Assembly (NCBI GenBank): GCA_945876095.1
Contig: CAMCMP010000007.1
Location: forward strand, 62,001 to 126,000
DNA from: Chitinophaga pinensis
GTDB taxonomy: Bacteria; Bacteroidota; Bacteroidia; Chitinophagales; Chitinophagaceae
Reading direction: 5' to 3'
DNA length: 64,000 bases
Below, one piece after another: positions 28,735 to 37,619 of the stretch. The notes under the pieces were generated by a model, which was not told the origin of the DNA, made no database searches, and saw only the letters and a program-made list of their open reading frames with translations. Numbering within the stretch: position 1 is the stretch's first letter; every line of letters starts with the position of its first letter. Position numbers and translations under genes: made by a program.

Positions 28735-30252
28735 ATGAGTGATCATCACAAAGAACCATTCAAGTTTAATACACCTGAATTGGATCAAATTAAAAAGAAA
28801 TGGGATAGGCGCAATTTCCTTACCAAAACATCTTTAGGAATTGGTGCGGTTGCCCTTGGATCTTTAATTGGCAAAAACCTACTAGGCAAAGCAGCGGGCA
28901 CATTAGCTGCAGAAGGTTCTGCTGCTTCACTTGAAGAAGAAATTCTTCGAGCCATTCCCCATTTCGCTCCTAAGGCTAAACGAGTGGTGTATTTATTCAT
29001 GAGCGGAGGTCCTTCGCAAATTGAAACTTTTGATTACAAGCCTAAGTTAGTAGATATGTTTGGACAAGCGCTTCCTGATTCAGTAAGACAAGGTCAGCGG
29101 CTAACTAGCATGAGTTCAAATCAAAGTATTCTTCCGATAGTTCCTTCTATCTATAAATTTAACCAGCACGGACAATCGCAAACATGGATCAGCGAAATGC
29201 TTCCGCATACTGCAGAAGTAGTAGATGATTTGTGCATCATTAAATCTATCCATTCAGAAGCAATCAATCATGATCCTGCGATTACTTTTTTTCAAACAGG
29301 TAATCAATTACCGGGAAGAGCTTCTATTGGTTCTTGGGTAAGCTATGGTTTAGGATCAGACAATAAAAACCTACCCAGTTTTATAGTACTGGTTTCAAAA
29401 AATGCAAGCAAGGATCAACCTTTGTATTCAAGACTATGGGGAAATGGTTTTTTACCTACAGAACATCAAGGTGTTCAATTTAGGTCTGGAAAAGATCCTG
29501 TATTATTCCTTGACAATCCAGAAGGATACGATGGTGCTGATAGAAAAGAAATGCTTGACTATCTATCAAAACTAAGTACACTTCAAAATGATGCCTACGG
29601 AGATCCAGAAGTAGAAGCTCGAATTGCTCAATATGAAATGGCCTTTCGAATGCAGACATCTATACCAGAAGTAATTTCAACCGCTGATGAAACAGATGAA
29701 GTATTTGATCTTTATGGACCTGATAGCCGTGATCCAGGTTCCTATGCTTCCAACTGTATTTTAGCAAGAAAGCTTTTAGAAAAAGATGTAAAATTTGTAC
29801 AGCTATATCACCAAGGTTGGGATCATCACGGAGGCCTTCCACAAGGAATGGCTAAGCAATGTAAAGACACCGATCAGCCTACTGCAGCTTTTATCAAAGA
29901 CCTAAAGAGAAGAGGATTATTAGAAGATACTTTAGTGATATGGGGAGGAGAATTTGGAAGAACAGTTTATTCTCAGGGTAAACTAAAGTTAGATGACTAT
30001 GGCCGCGATCATCATCCACGTTGCTTTACTATGTGGATGGCTGGAGCGGGCGTAAAACCTGGTATCAGTTATGGTGAAACAGATGACTTCAGCTACAATG
30101 TTGTTAAAGACCCTGTTCATGTACATGACTTTCATGCCACTTTATTACATCTATTGGGAGTAGACCACGAAAGATTAACTTACAAATTTCAGGGTAGGCG
30201 TTTCCGTTTAACAGATGTTGAAGGAAAAGTAGTCAAAGAAATACTAAGCTAA
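28735..30252 (+). CDS. DUF1501 Tat-exported protein, copy 2
   Basis: A 505-residue paralogue of the protein at 19149. The Tat signal is at Arg25-Arg26 (DRRNFLTK) followed by GIGAVALGSL. It keeps WGGEFGRT and the GRDHH motif in the last third, and the FRLTDVEGKVV-type C-terminal end seen in copy 1. It starts 3 bases after the PSD1 stop, the tightest link in the module. Reaction unknown; the fold belongs to the alkaline phosphatase/sulfatase superfamily, so a phospho- or sulfo-ester hydrolase activity is possible but unproven. Confidence 0.9.
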   Translation: MSDHHKEPFKFNTPELDQIKKKWDRRNFLTKTSLGIGAVALGSLIGKNLLGKAAGTLAAEGSAASLEEEILRAIPHFAPKAKRVVYLFMSGGPSQIETFDYKPKLVDMFGQALPDSVRQGQRLTSMSSNQSILPIVPSIYKFNQHGQSQTWISEMLPHTAEVVDDLCIIKSIHSEAINHDPAITFFQTGNQLPGRASIGSWVSYGLGSDNKNLPSFIVLVSKNASKDQPLYSRLWGNGFLPTEHQGVQFRSGKDPVLFLDNPEGYDGADRKEMLDYLSKLSTLQNDAYGDPEVEARIAQYEMAFRMQTSIPEVISTADETDEVFDLYGPDSRDPGSYASNCILARKLLEKDVKFVQLYHQGWDHHGGLPQGMAKQCKDTDQPTAAFIKDLKRRGLLEDTLVIWGGEFGRTVYSQGKLKLDDYGRDHHPRCFTMWMAGAGVKPGISYGETDDFSYNVVKDPVHVHDFHATLLHLLGVDHERLTYKFQGRRFRLTDVEGKVVKEILS

Positions 30253-30309
30253 TAAAAACAAAAAATAAAATACTTAAACCAATAATTTTAACCTTTTAAA
30301 ATAAAAAAA

Positions 30310-31419
30310 ATGATCTCTAGAAGAAATTTCCTAAGAAACTCATCCATGGCTTCTGCATTAACCGTTGCCAAAACAAGTGCTGGTTTTTCAATTTTACATA
30401 AGAATCTTCAACCAGAAGAATTGATTTTAGGACAAGGTGAATTTAGATACAAGGTAGATAAACGTTGGGCTAAAATAAGTGTCAACAGTTATCCAGTACT
30501 CAATTGTCATGAAATGGTACAAGATAGTAAGGGTAGAATGATCATGATAGGTGACAATATTCATAATAATATTTTAATTTTTGATAAATCTGGAAAGCTA
30601 CTCGACAACTGGGGTACAGGTTGGCCAGGAGGACATGGTCTAACGATTTCAAAAGAAGGAGGAGAAGATTTTTTAATGATTGTGGATTGTGGTTATTATC
30701 AAGATAAAACTGGTAAAACAATTGCACAGGCAGGTCAGGTAGTAAAAACTGATTTAACCGGTAGAATTATATTTACGATTGGACATCCAAACACTATTGG
30801 TGTTTATAAAGACAATGAACCTTTCAGACCTACTGAAACTGCAGTAGCGCCCAATGGTGATATTTATGTAGCGGATGGATATGGATCTAATTATATTTTA
30901 CAATACAATAGCAGAGGCCAATACATTCGACATTTTGGAGGTAGTAAAAATGCCAATCCAGACCATAACCTTCGTTGTGCACATGGAGTTGCTATTGATA
31001 CAAGAGATAAAAAAAATCCAACACTCATCTGTACCTCTAGAGAAGAAAATTGTTTTAAAGTATTTACATTAGATGGTAAATTTCTTCACCGAATTGACAC
31101 ACCAGGAATGCATGTATGTAGACCTGTTCTTAATGAAGGAAATCTTTATGCAGGAGTTTGCTGGTCAAATGATCCAGCTGGAAAAATGATAGGAAGTCCA
31201 AGTGGTTTTGTTACCATTCTAGATAATAATAACAAAGTAATTTCTAATCCGGGAGGAAATGCGCCAGTTTATCAATCAGGTAAATTACTTCCTACATTGC
31301 AAAGTCCTGATCAAACTTTCTCTCATTGTCACGATGTTTGTATTGATGAAGACAAGAGTATTTATGTATGTCAATGGAATGCCAATCAAACAACTCCAAT
31401 CAAATTAACAAGGGTTTAA
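30310..31419 (+). CDS. Tat-exported NHL-type beta-propeller protein
   Basis: A 369-residue protein with a Tat leader (Arg4-Arg5, SRRNFLRN). The remainder has repeated blades such as APNGDIYVADGYGSNYI and CIDEDKSIYVCQWN, typical of NHL or six-bladed propellers, some of which are related to peptidyl-glycine lyase. No catalytic residues can be named with confidence. It takes the third position of the second four-gene module, where copy 1 has the TIM-barrel isomerase. Its stop codon directly abuts the ATG of the next gene at 31420, so the two are translationally coupled. It may bind or modify a sugar or protein partner in the periplasm. Confidence 0.75.
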   Translation: MISRRNFLRNSSMASALTVAKTSAGFSILHKNLQPEELILGQGEFRYKVDKRWAKISVNSYPVLNCHEMVQDSKGRMIMIGDNIHNNILIFDKSGKLLDNWGTGWPGGHGLTISKEGGEDFLMIVDCGYYQDKTGKTIAQAGQVVKTDLTGRIIFTIGHPNTIGVYKDNEPFRPTETAVAPNGDIYVADGYGSNYILQYNSRGQYIRHFGGSKNANPDHNLRCAHGVAIDTRDKKNPTLICTSREENCFKVFTLDGKFLHRIDTPGMHVCRPVLNEGNLYAGVCWSNDPAGKMIGSPSGFVTILDNNNKVISNPGGNAPVYQSGKLLPTLQSPDQTFSHCHDVCIDEDKSIYVCQWNANQTTPIKLTRV

Positions 31420-32751
31420 ATGATGTTGTTGGATATCACTACATTGATTAGTCATCTGCATCCCGTGGTTGTTCATCTGCCCATTGGATTTTTGGCTTTG
31501 GCAATACTTTTTGAGCTACTATCGTATTTTAAAAAATTCGAGCAGCTTAAAATTGCCATTCCAATTACCTCATTGGTTGGTTTTATTACCGCGGTGCTTT
31601 CCTGTATTTTCGGATATCTATTATCTATAAGTGGTGAATATGATTTTTCAAAAATCAACAATCATAAAATAGCAGGAATCACACTTGCTGTGGCTTCTGG
31701 ATTGCTATTTATTATAACGACCGATACTATAAAAAAAATATTTGCAATCCCTCGCTGGATATTTTCTTCTCTCTGTGTAATAGTTTTAGTGATTATGATT
31801 TACACCGGACATCAGGGTGGTAATCTAACGCATGGAACCGATTACCTGTCTATTAAATTGGTAAATGAGCCAATAAGAAAAAAGCCAAGTAGTGTAGAGG
31901 AAGCCTTACTATTTGAAGAGGTGGTTCAACCAATTTTAATTCAGCGATGTGGACAATGTCATCGCGATGGTAAAATGAAAGGACAATTTTCAATTCAAAC
32001 ATTAGAAACATTATTAAAAGGAGGAAAGACTCGCCACGCTGTTGTTGCTGGTTCATTGAATAAAAGTGAACTTTTTAGTCGAATTACACTAGATCCTAGT
32101 AATGAAAAATTTATGCCAACTGATGGGAAAACACCTTTAACAAAAGCAGAAATAGAAATTATTCAATGGTGGATTGAAAAAGGAATGGCGACCAAAGGAA
32201 AAAAAATAGCTGAATTAAAAGTCACCCCAGAAATTCAAACAAAAGTAGCTTTACTTTTAGGAATAGGAAGCCCAACCTCTGTAAGTGAAATAGCAATAAC
32301 TGAAAACAGTAAAATAAATCCTGAAATACCTGCAATATCCAATACAGCACTCATTGATAGCCTTCGAAATAAAGGTGTGAATGTACGTATAATGCTTCAC
32401 CAACCAGTGATGCTAGATATTACTATTCCGCAAGGATTTGGTTCAGCAATTAATTCAATAAAGCCTATCCTTCAATCAATCGCAAAAAATGTGATCTGGT
32501 TAAATATTTCAAACAATGAACTAACAGATGATGATCTTGATTTTTTACCTTGGATGACTAATCTTGAAAAATTAAGATTAGAAAAAAATCCGATTACCGA
32601 TAAAATACTACCACAATTATCAGGACTAAAACATTTAGAAGCATTAAACCTAAATGAAACCAATATATCCGAAGAAGGTATAGAAAAGCTAAAACAAGTA
32701 CCTGGAATAAAAAGAGTGTATCAATGGAAGGAAGAGAATAGGTTAAATTAA
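31420..32751 (+). CDS. Membrane DUF2231-like/c-type cytochrome/LRR fusion, copy 2
   Basis: A 443-residue paralogue of the protein at 21639. It has the same order: membrane helices 1-130 with LHPVVVHLPIG (13-23) and TGHQGGNLTHGTDYL (129-143), a cytochrome c domain with C177-G-Q-C-H181 and FMP downstream, and C-terminal leucine-rich repeats (LEKLRLEKNPITD). The two copies share the motif TGHxGGxxTHGxDYL at the membrane-cytochrome boundary. It begins at the base after the propeller stop. It closes the second module. Likely an inner-membrane electron-transfer protein; the role of the repeats is unknown. Confidence 0.85.
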   Translation: MMLLDITTLISHLHPVVVHLPIGFLALAILFELLSYFKKFEQLKIAIPITSLVGFITAVLSCIFGYLLSISGEYDFSKINNHKIAGITLAVASGLLFIITTDTIKKIFAIPRWIFSSLCVIVLVIMIYTGHQGGNLTHGTDYLSIKLVNEPIRKKPSSVEEALLFEEVVQPILIQRCGQCHRDGKMKGQFSIQTLETLLKGGKTRHAVVAGSLNKSELFSRITLDPSNEKFMPTDGKTPLTKAEIEIIQWWIEKGMATKGKKIAELKVTPEIQTKVALLLGIGSPTSVSEIAITENSKINPEIPAISNTALIDSLRNKGVNVRIMLHQPVMLDITIPQGFGSAINSIKPILQSIAKNVIWLNISNNELTDDDLDFLPWMTNLEKLRLEKNPITDKILPQLSGLKHLEALNLNETNISEEGIEKLKQVPGIKRVYQWKEENRLN

Positions 32752-32841
32752 TTTAAACAGCTACAAATAGTTAAATGCTTTAATAAGGTAGAATATTGGC
32801 TAGCCCCTTAAAATAAAATATCAAATTATAAATAATATCAA

Positions 32842-34953
32842 ATGCTCAAGCATCTATTATTCTCATACCTTCTTACTATAACATTATTAACCCATGCACA
32901 AAAAATAAAAATTGCATGTATTGGTAATAGCATTACTTATGGAGCTGCAATGGTGAATCGTGAAAAAAATGCTTATCCTGCTCAGTTACAGGCGATGCTG
33001 GGCACTTCATATGAAGTAATGAATTTTGGAATCAATGGATCCACTTTACTAAAAAAAGGAAATATCCCCTATTGGAATACGCCTGAATATTCAAATGCAT
33101 TAAAGAGTAATCCTAATATTGTTTTTATTAAACTAGGTACCAATGATAGCAAACTAATCAATCGTCCATTTTACAATGAATTCAAGAAGGACTATCAATC
33201 ATTGATACAATCATTTCAAGAACTACCCTCCCATCCAAGAATTGTGCTACTACTTCCCCTTCCCTCTTTTTTAGAAGATAGTAGTTCTATTTATGATCCT
33301 ATTATTAAAAAACAAATCATCCCTAAAATACAGGAGCTAGCATTTGAAACAGGTTGTGAAATAATTAGCTTATATTCTTTATTCATCGACAGAGCAGATT
33401 TGTTGCCCGATAAAATCCATCCCTCCTCATTAGGGGCCACGCTAATTGCTAAAAGATTATACGAATTAGTTAAATTAAAAGAAATCAAAGGGTTTGATAT
33501 TTTTAAAAAAATAAAAGAAGAAAAAAAAGTAAGCTCATTTTATGGATTTGAATGTATTGACTTCAGCTTCCTAGAAAGAAATTGCAAAATAGTAAAACCA
33601 AAGAAAGCAGCCGCTGGATTACCCTGGGTATGGAGAGCAAGGTTTTGGGGCCACGAACCACAAACCGATAGAGCCCTTTTAGAGAGAGGATTTCATATAG
33701 TGTATTGTGATGCATCAGAATTGTTTGGAAATAAAAAGGCAATTGATTTATGGAATAAAATGTATGATTATATGCAGCTCGCTGGACTTTCAAAAAAAGT
33801 CACCTTAGAAGGTATGAGTCGTGGTGGAGTGTACATATATAATTGGGCGATGGAGAATCCACAAAAAGTTGCCTGCATCTATGCAGACGCGCCTGTTTTA
33901 GACCTAAAAAGCTGGCCTGGAGGATTAGGGAAAGGGCAAAAAAGTGCAGCAGACTGGGAGATTTTTAAAACCGATTATTCTTTAACAGATGCTCAAGCAA
34001 TAGAATTTAAAAACAGTCCAATTGATCATGCAAATAAAATTGCTAGTTTAGGATTCCCAATGCTGCATGTGGTGGGTGATGCCGATGAAGCTGTACCAGT
34101 TGTTGAAAATACTGAGCCATTTGAAAAAGCCATTAAAAAAGCTGGAGGTGATATTACTGTAATTCATAAACCAGGAGTAGGTCACCATCCTCACAGCTTA
34201 GCAAATCCAACCCCCATTGTAGATTTTATATTAAATGCTACCCGCCAAAAAACAAACTTTGCTGTGATTGCTTCTCCTGGATCAGAATACAGATCAGGTG
34301 CAGGCTGGAAAGAAGGAACCGATTGGTGGACACAAAATAATGAAATCAATGAATTAATTGCAAAGAATGCTTCTACAGATATTGTATTTATTGGCAACTC
34401 TATCACACAAGGTATTGCAGGCAATAGAGCCTCGGTAACAAATCATCCAGGAAAAGCTATTTTCGAATCTGTTTATAAAAAATATAGTTGGATATCTGCT
34501 GGTATTTCAGGAGATAGAACTCAGCATATCTTATGGAGGCTTCAACACGGAACTTATGCAAATGCAAAAATTAAAATTGCTGTACTTACCATTGGAGTTA
34601 ATAACTTCTCTGATGATTCTGCAGAAGAAGTAGCTCAGGGTATACACCAAATACTTTTGTGGATGAAAAAAAATATGCCTGCTACTAAAATTATATTAGT
34701 GGGGCCATTACCAGCTGGGGTGAAAAAGCAAGATATGTATAGAGTGAAATATGAAAAAGTACAATTGCTCATAACAAAAGAAGAAGATAAAAAACAAATA
34801 TTTTACCTGCCCCTAGCAAGTAATTTCATTCAACCCAATGGAGATTTAAATCTGAAATACTGTTCTAGTGATGGGATTCACTTAATTGAAAAAGGTTATG
34901 AAGTTTGGGCGCTATCGCTGCAACCCATGATTGAAAAATTACTTAAAAAATAA
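32842..34953 (+). CDS. Trimodular SGNH - alpha/beta hydrolase - SGNH esterase
   Basis: A 703-residue exported protein with three hydrolase domains. Domain 1 (20-215) is SGNH with GNS30, GTND (99-102) and DKIH (190-193). Domain 2 (about 235-465) is an alpha/beta hydrolase with nucleophile Ser326 (GMSRGG), acid Asp413 or Asp415 (GDADE) and His448/449. Domain 3 (about 495-703) is a second SGNH with Ser520 (GNSITQG), GVNN (585-588) and DGIH (677-680). All three triads look complete. Such enzymes commonly remove acetyl or other acyl groups from polysaccharides or sialic acids. A second multidomain SGNH enzyme follows after 21 bases, so the two are likely translated together on acylated glycan. Confidence 0.85.
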   Translation: MLKHLLFSYLLTITLLTHAQKIKIACIGNSITYGAAMVNREKNAYPAQLQAMLGTSYEVMNFGINGSTLLKKGNIPYWNTPEYSNALKSNPNIVFIKLGTNDSKLINRPFYNEFKKDYQSLIQSFQELPSHPRIVLLLPLPSFLEDSSSIYDPIIKKQIIPKIQELAFETGCEIISLYSLFIDRADLLPDKIHPSSLGATLIAKRLYELVKLKEIKGFDIFKKIKEEKKVSSFYGFECIDFSFLERNCKIVKPKKAAAGLPWVWRARFWGHEPQTDRALLERGFHIVYCDASELFGNKKAIDLWNKMYDYMQLAGLSKKVTLEGMSRGGVYIYNWAMENPQKVACIYADAPVLDLKSWPGGLGKGQKSAADWEIFKTDYSLTDAQAIEFKNSPIDHANKIASLGFPMLHVVGDADEAVPVVENTEPFEKAIKKAGGDITVIHKPGVGHHPHSLANPTPIVDFILNATRQKTNFAVIASPGSEYRSGAGWKEGTDWWTQNNEINELIAKNASTDIVFIGNSITQGIAGNRASVTNHPGKAIFESVYKKYSWISAGISGDRTQHILWRLQHGTYANAKIKIAVLTIGVNNFSDDSAEEVAQGIHQILLWMKKNMPATKIILVGPLPAGVKKQDMYRVKYEKVQLLITKEEDKKQIFYLPLASNFIQPNGDLNLKYCSSDGIHLIEKGYEVWALSLQPMIEKLLKK

Positions 34954-34974
34954 TAATTCTTTAAATAAAATCAT

Positions 34975-36744
34975 ATGATACTCAAAGCCTTCCTCAGTGG
35001 TATACTCCTTTTATTTATGCTGCATACAGATGCTCAGTCAGTAAAAGAATATATTAAATGGAATCCTGCTACCGACTCTACTAAAGTATTAGAGGGGCAA
35101 GGTTGGCCTGGTGAAGTAAATAATTTTTATGACCGACTTCCTAGTAGAGCAGAAAAAATGGTAAGTGAAGGGATTTGGAAATTAGCTGCTCAAACTGCTG
35201 GATTACAAGTAAGATTCAGAACCAATTCAAATCAAATCACTGTTAGGTATACAGTAGGTGGAAATAAACAAATGCCGCATATGCCTGCAACAGGAGTAAG
35301 CGGGGTAGATTTATACTCTAAAAATATAGATGGAAAATGGAATTGGGCGGCTGGAAAATTTTCATTTGGAGATACTATTACTTATCAATTTTCAAATTTG
35401 GTTACCAACGATCAACATGTAAAAAATAGAGACTACACACTTTATCTACCCCTTTACAACACAGTAAAATGGATGGAAATATCTGTGGCCAAACCAATTT
35501 TATTTACACCATTACCTAAGCGAATTGATCGACCTATTGTTGTTTATGGCACTTCAATAGCTCAAGGAGCATGTGCTACAAGACCAGGACTGGCTTGGTC
35601 TTCCATCTTATCCAGAAAACTTGATCTGCCAGTAATTAACTTAGGATTTTCTGGAAGTGGAAGACTTGACCCTCCGATAATAGGACTCATTGGTGAACTA
35701 GATGCAAAATTGTATGTACTAGATTGCCTACCAAATTTAATAGCACCTGGTATTAGCGCTGAAGAATTATATAAAAGAATCGTTGCAGCAGTTGGGCAAT
35801 TGAAAACAAAAAATCCAACAATACCTATTTTACTGACTGAGCATGATGGCTATACTGATGAGGAAATGAATCCAACTAGTAAAAAGCAATACACAGATGC
35901 TAATAAAGTATTAAAAAAAGTATTTGATTCATTGACTACAGCAGGAGTGAAAAATATATACTTACTTTCAAAAGAAGATATTAATCAAACTATTGAATCA
36001 ATGGTAGACGGAGTTCATCCAAATGACATTGGAATGATGAACTATGCGAATGCTTATGAAATGAAAATTCGAGAAATATTCAACATGGCAGTAGGCAAAA
36101 GTTCAACTACCTTCCCTATTACCCAACGCCGTGATGCAAATACCTATGACTGGGAAAATAGACACAAAGAAATTTTAAAATACAACGCCACCCACTCTCC
36201 TCAATTACTTTTTATAGGCAACTCAATCACTCATTTCTGGGGAGGAATTCCTACTTCTGATGTCAGAAATGGCAGTGACTCATGGAATAAATATTTTGAA
36301 AAAAAGAATGCCATTAACTTAGGCTTTGGATGGGATAGAATAGAAAACGTATTATGGCGCGTATACAATGGTGAACTAGATAATATTGCACCGTCACAAA
36401 TTGTAATAATGATTGGAACTAATAATTTAGATTTTAATAGTAACAATGAAATTAGAGAGGGACTTCAGTTTTTGACAAAAGCAATTAGTTCAAAACAACC
36501 AAATGCAAAAATATTATTAATGGGTATTCTTCCAAGAAGAAATATGGAAGAGAGGATTTCTATATTGAATAAACTAATTTCAACAATACCTTTTAACAAG
36601 AGAATAAAATATGCAGATGCAGGCAAAGTTTTGTTGAAACCATCTGGCAAAATAGACGAATCACTTTTTTCAGATGGCCTTCATCCCAATGCCGCAGGAT
36701 ATGAAAAATTAGGAGCCTCCATCAATATACAAATAGAAAAATAG
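34975..36744 (+). CDS. Bimodular SGNH/GDSL esterase
   Basis: A 589-residue exported protein with a signal peptide to about residue 20 (TDAQ). A jelly-roll domain (25-180) precedes a first SGNH domain with Ser194 (YGTSIAQG), GFSGSG (224-229) and DGVH (345-348). A second SGNH domain carries Ser417 (GNSITH), GTNN (481-484) and DGLH (567-570). Both catalytic sets appear intact. The first half resembles SGNH_3 carbohydrate esterases. It is the last gene of the plus-strand arm and converges on the PhyH gene with only 25 bases between the stops. Likely a glycan deacylase working with its upstream neighbour. Confidence 0.85.
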   Translation: MILKAFLSGILLLFMLHTDAQSVKEYIKWNPATDSTKVLEGQGWPGEVNNFYDRLPSRAEKMVSEGIWKLAAQTAGLQVRFRTNSNQITVRYTVGGNKQMPHMPATGVSGVDLYSKNIDGKWNWAAGKFSFGDTITYQFSNLVTNDQHVKNRDYTLYLPLYNTVKWMEISVAKPILFTPLPKRIDRPIVVYGTSIAQGACATRPGLAWSSILSRKLDLPVINLGFSGSGRLDPPIIGLIGELDAKLYVLDCLPNLIAPGISAEELYKRIVAAVGQLKTKNPTIPILLTEHDGYTDEEMNPTSKKQYTDANKVLKKVFDSLTTAGVKNIYLLSKEDINQTIESMVDGVHPNDIGMMNYANAYEMKIREIFNMAVGKSSTTFPITQRRDANTYDWENRHKEILKYNATHSPQLLFIGNSITHFWGGIPTSDVRNGSDSWNKYFEKKNAINLGFGWDRIENVLWRVYNGELDNIAPSQIVIMIGTNNLDFNSNNEIREGLQFLTKAISSKQPNAKILLMGILPRRNMEERISILNKLISTIPFNKRIKYADAGKVLLKPSGKIDESLFSDGLHPNAAGYEKLGASINIQIEK

Positions 36745-36769
36745 TAATTGTATTGAATCCTAGAAAAAA

Positions 36770-37579
36770 TTACACTACAGGATTTAAAGCAGAGGCAGCT
36801 AGTTCACCAGGCTTCATTCCGTCGAACCATTTTATTCTGTCTGACTCTTGATTGTCATTTGCTGGTTCAGTAATGACTGCACCATCTTCATAATAAATGA
36901 TCGTCATCACTTCTCTCATTTGGTCAGAACTATTGCCTGGTGCCTTGTGCAGCGTATAACCATAATGGAATGTTGCATCACCAGCTGCCATAAAATCAGG
37001 CATAAAAATTGGGTAGCCTTTATCAGAGACATATGCATCTAACAGACTTTGAGATTCATCGGAAATAGGAATGCTATTAACGAGTCCATTGGTATGAGAT
37101 CCTTCAGCAAAAGTGAGCATACCCATTGAAACATTAATATCAATAAGCGGCATCCACATGGTAATTGTTTTTGTTGTAGCCAATGGCCAATAATATTGAT
37201 CTTGGTGCCAAGGGGTAGCGCCACCACCTGCTTCTTTATACAAGGCTTGATCATGATAGATACGAACTCGCTCTACTCCTAAAAGTTGAGCGGCAATACT
37301 AGCAAATTTTTTATGCAAGGTGAATTTTCGAACTGCCTCATCCTTTAGCCACAAATTGGTTATTTGTAAAAAAGCCTTACCGTAAGTATCTCTTTCTTCC
37401 ATTTTCCTAATTTCAGTGTTATTTTTTTCAACTGCTTCATTGATCGCAGGTCTAAAAACACTCATCTCTTCAGGAGTAGCAACTCCAGCTATATGAATCG
37501 CTCCTCTTTTTTGAAAACTATTTACTTGCTCTGCAGAAAGAGTAAGCTTGCCTTCTTGATTTAAATTATTGTTAGCCAT
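36770..37579 (-). CDS. Phytanoyl-CoA dioxygenase family (PhyH) protein
   Basis: A 269-residue cytosolic protein of the PhyH branch of Fe(II)/2-oxoglutarate dioxygenases. The iron triad is His125-x-Asp127 (WHQDQ) and His211 (LHKAPGNSS), with Arg222 as the likely 2-oxoglutarate anchor. No signal peptide is present. The substrate cannot be predicted; PhyH proteins oxidise diverse small molecules, including sugar derivatives and betaines. It is the last gene of the GH2-DUF4965-GH95-GH127-GH5-like series, 40 bases downstream of the GH5-like gene, so it may act on a product of that pathway. Confidence 0.85.
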   Translation of the reverse strand: MANNNLNQEGKLTLSAEQVNSFQKRGAIHIAGVATPEEMSVFRPAINEAVEKNNTEIRKMEERDTYGKAFLQITNLWLKDEAVRKFTLHKKFASIAAQLLGVERVRIYHDQALYKEAGGGATPWHQDQYYWPLATTKTITMWMPLIDINVSMGMLTFAEGSHTNGLVNSIPISDESQSLLDAYVSDKGYPIFMPDFMAAGDATFHYGYTLHKAPGNSSDQMREVMTIIYYEDGAVITEPANDNQESDRIKWFDGMKPGELAASALNPVV

Positions 37580-37619
37580 AAAATTATTTTTTATTAAAAA
37601 AATTTAAAATACAAAATTA

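Noticed and set aside
16367..32751. Planctomycete contig contamination or recent transfer
   Set aside because: Base composition, gene starts and flanking genes match the rest of the window, and PSD1/DUF1501 genes are also known in Bacteroidota. Transfer in the distant past remains possible.
36744..36773. GTAATT/AATTAC inverted repeat between the convergent esterase and PhyH genes
   Set aside because: Only six pairs with an 18-base loop, overlapping the PhyH stop; too weak for a terminator call.
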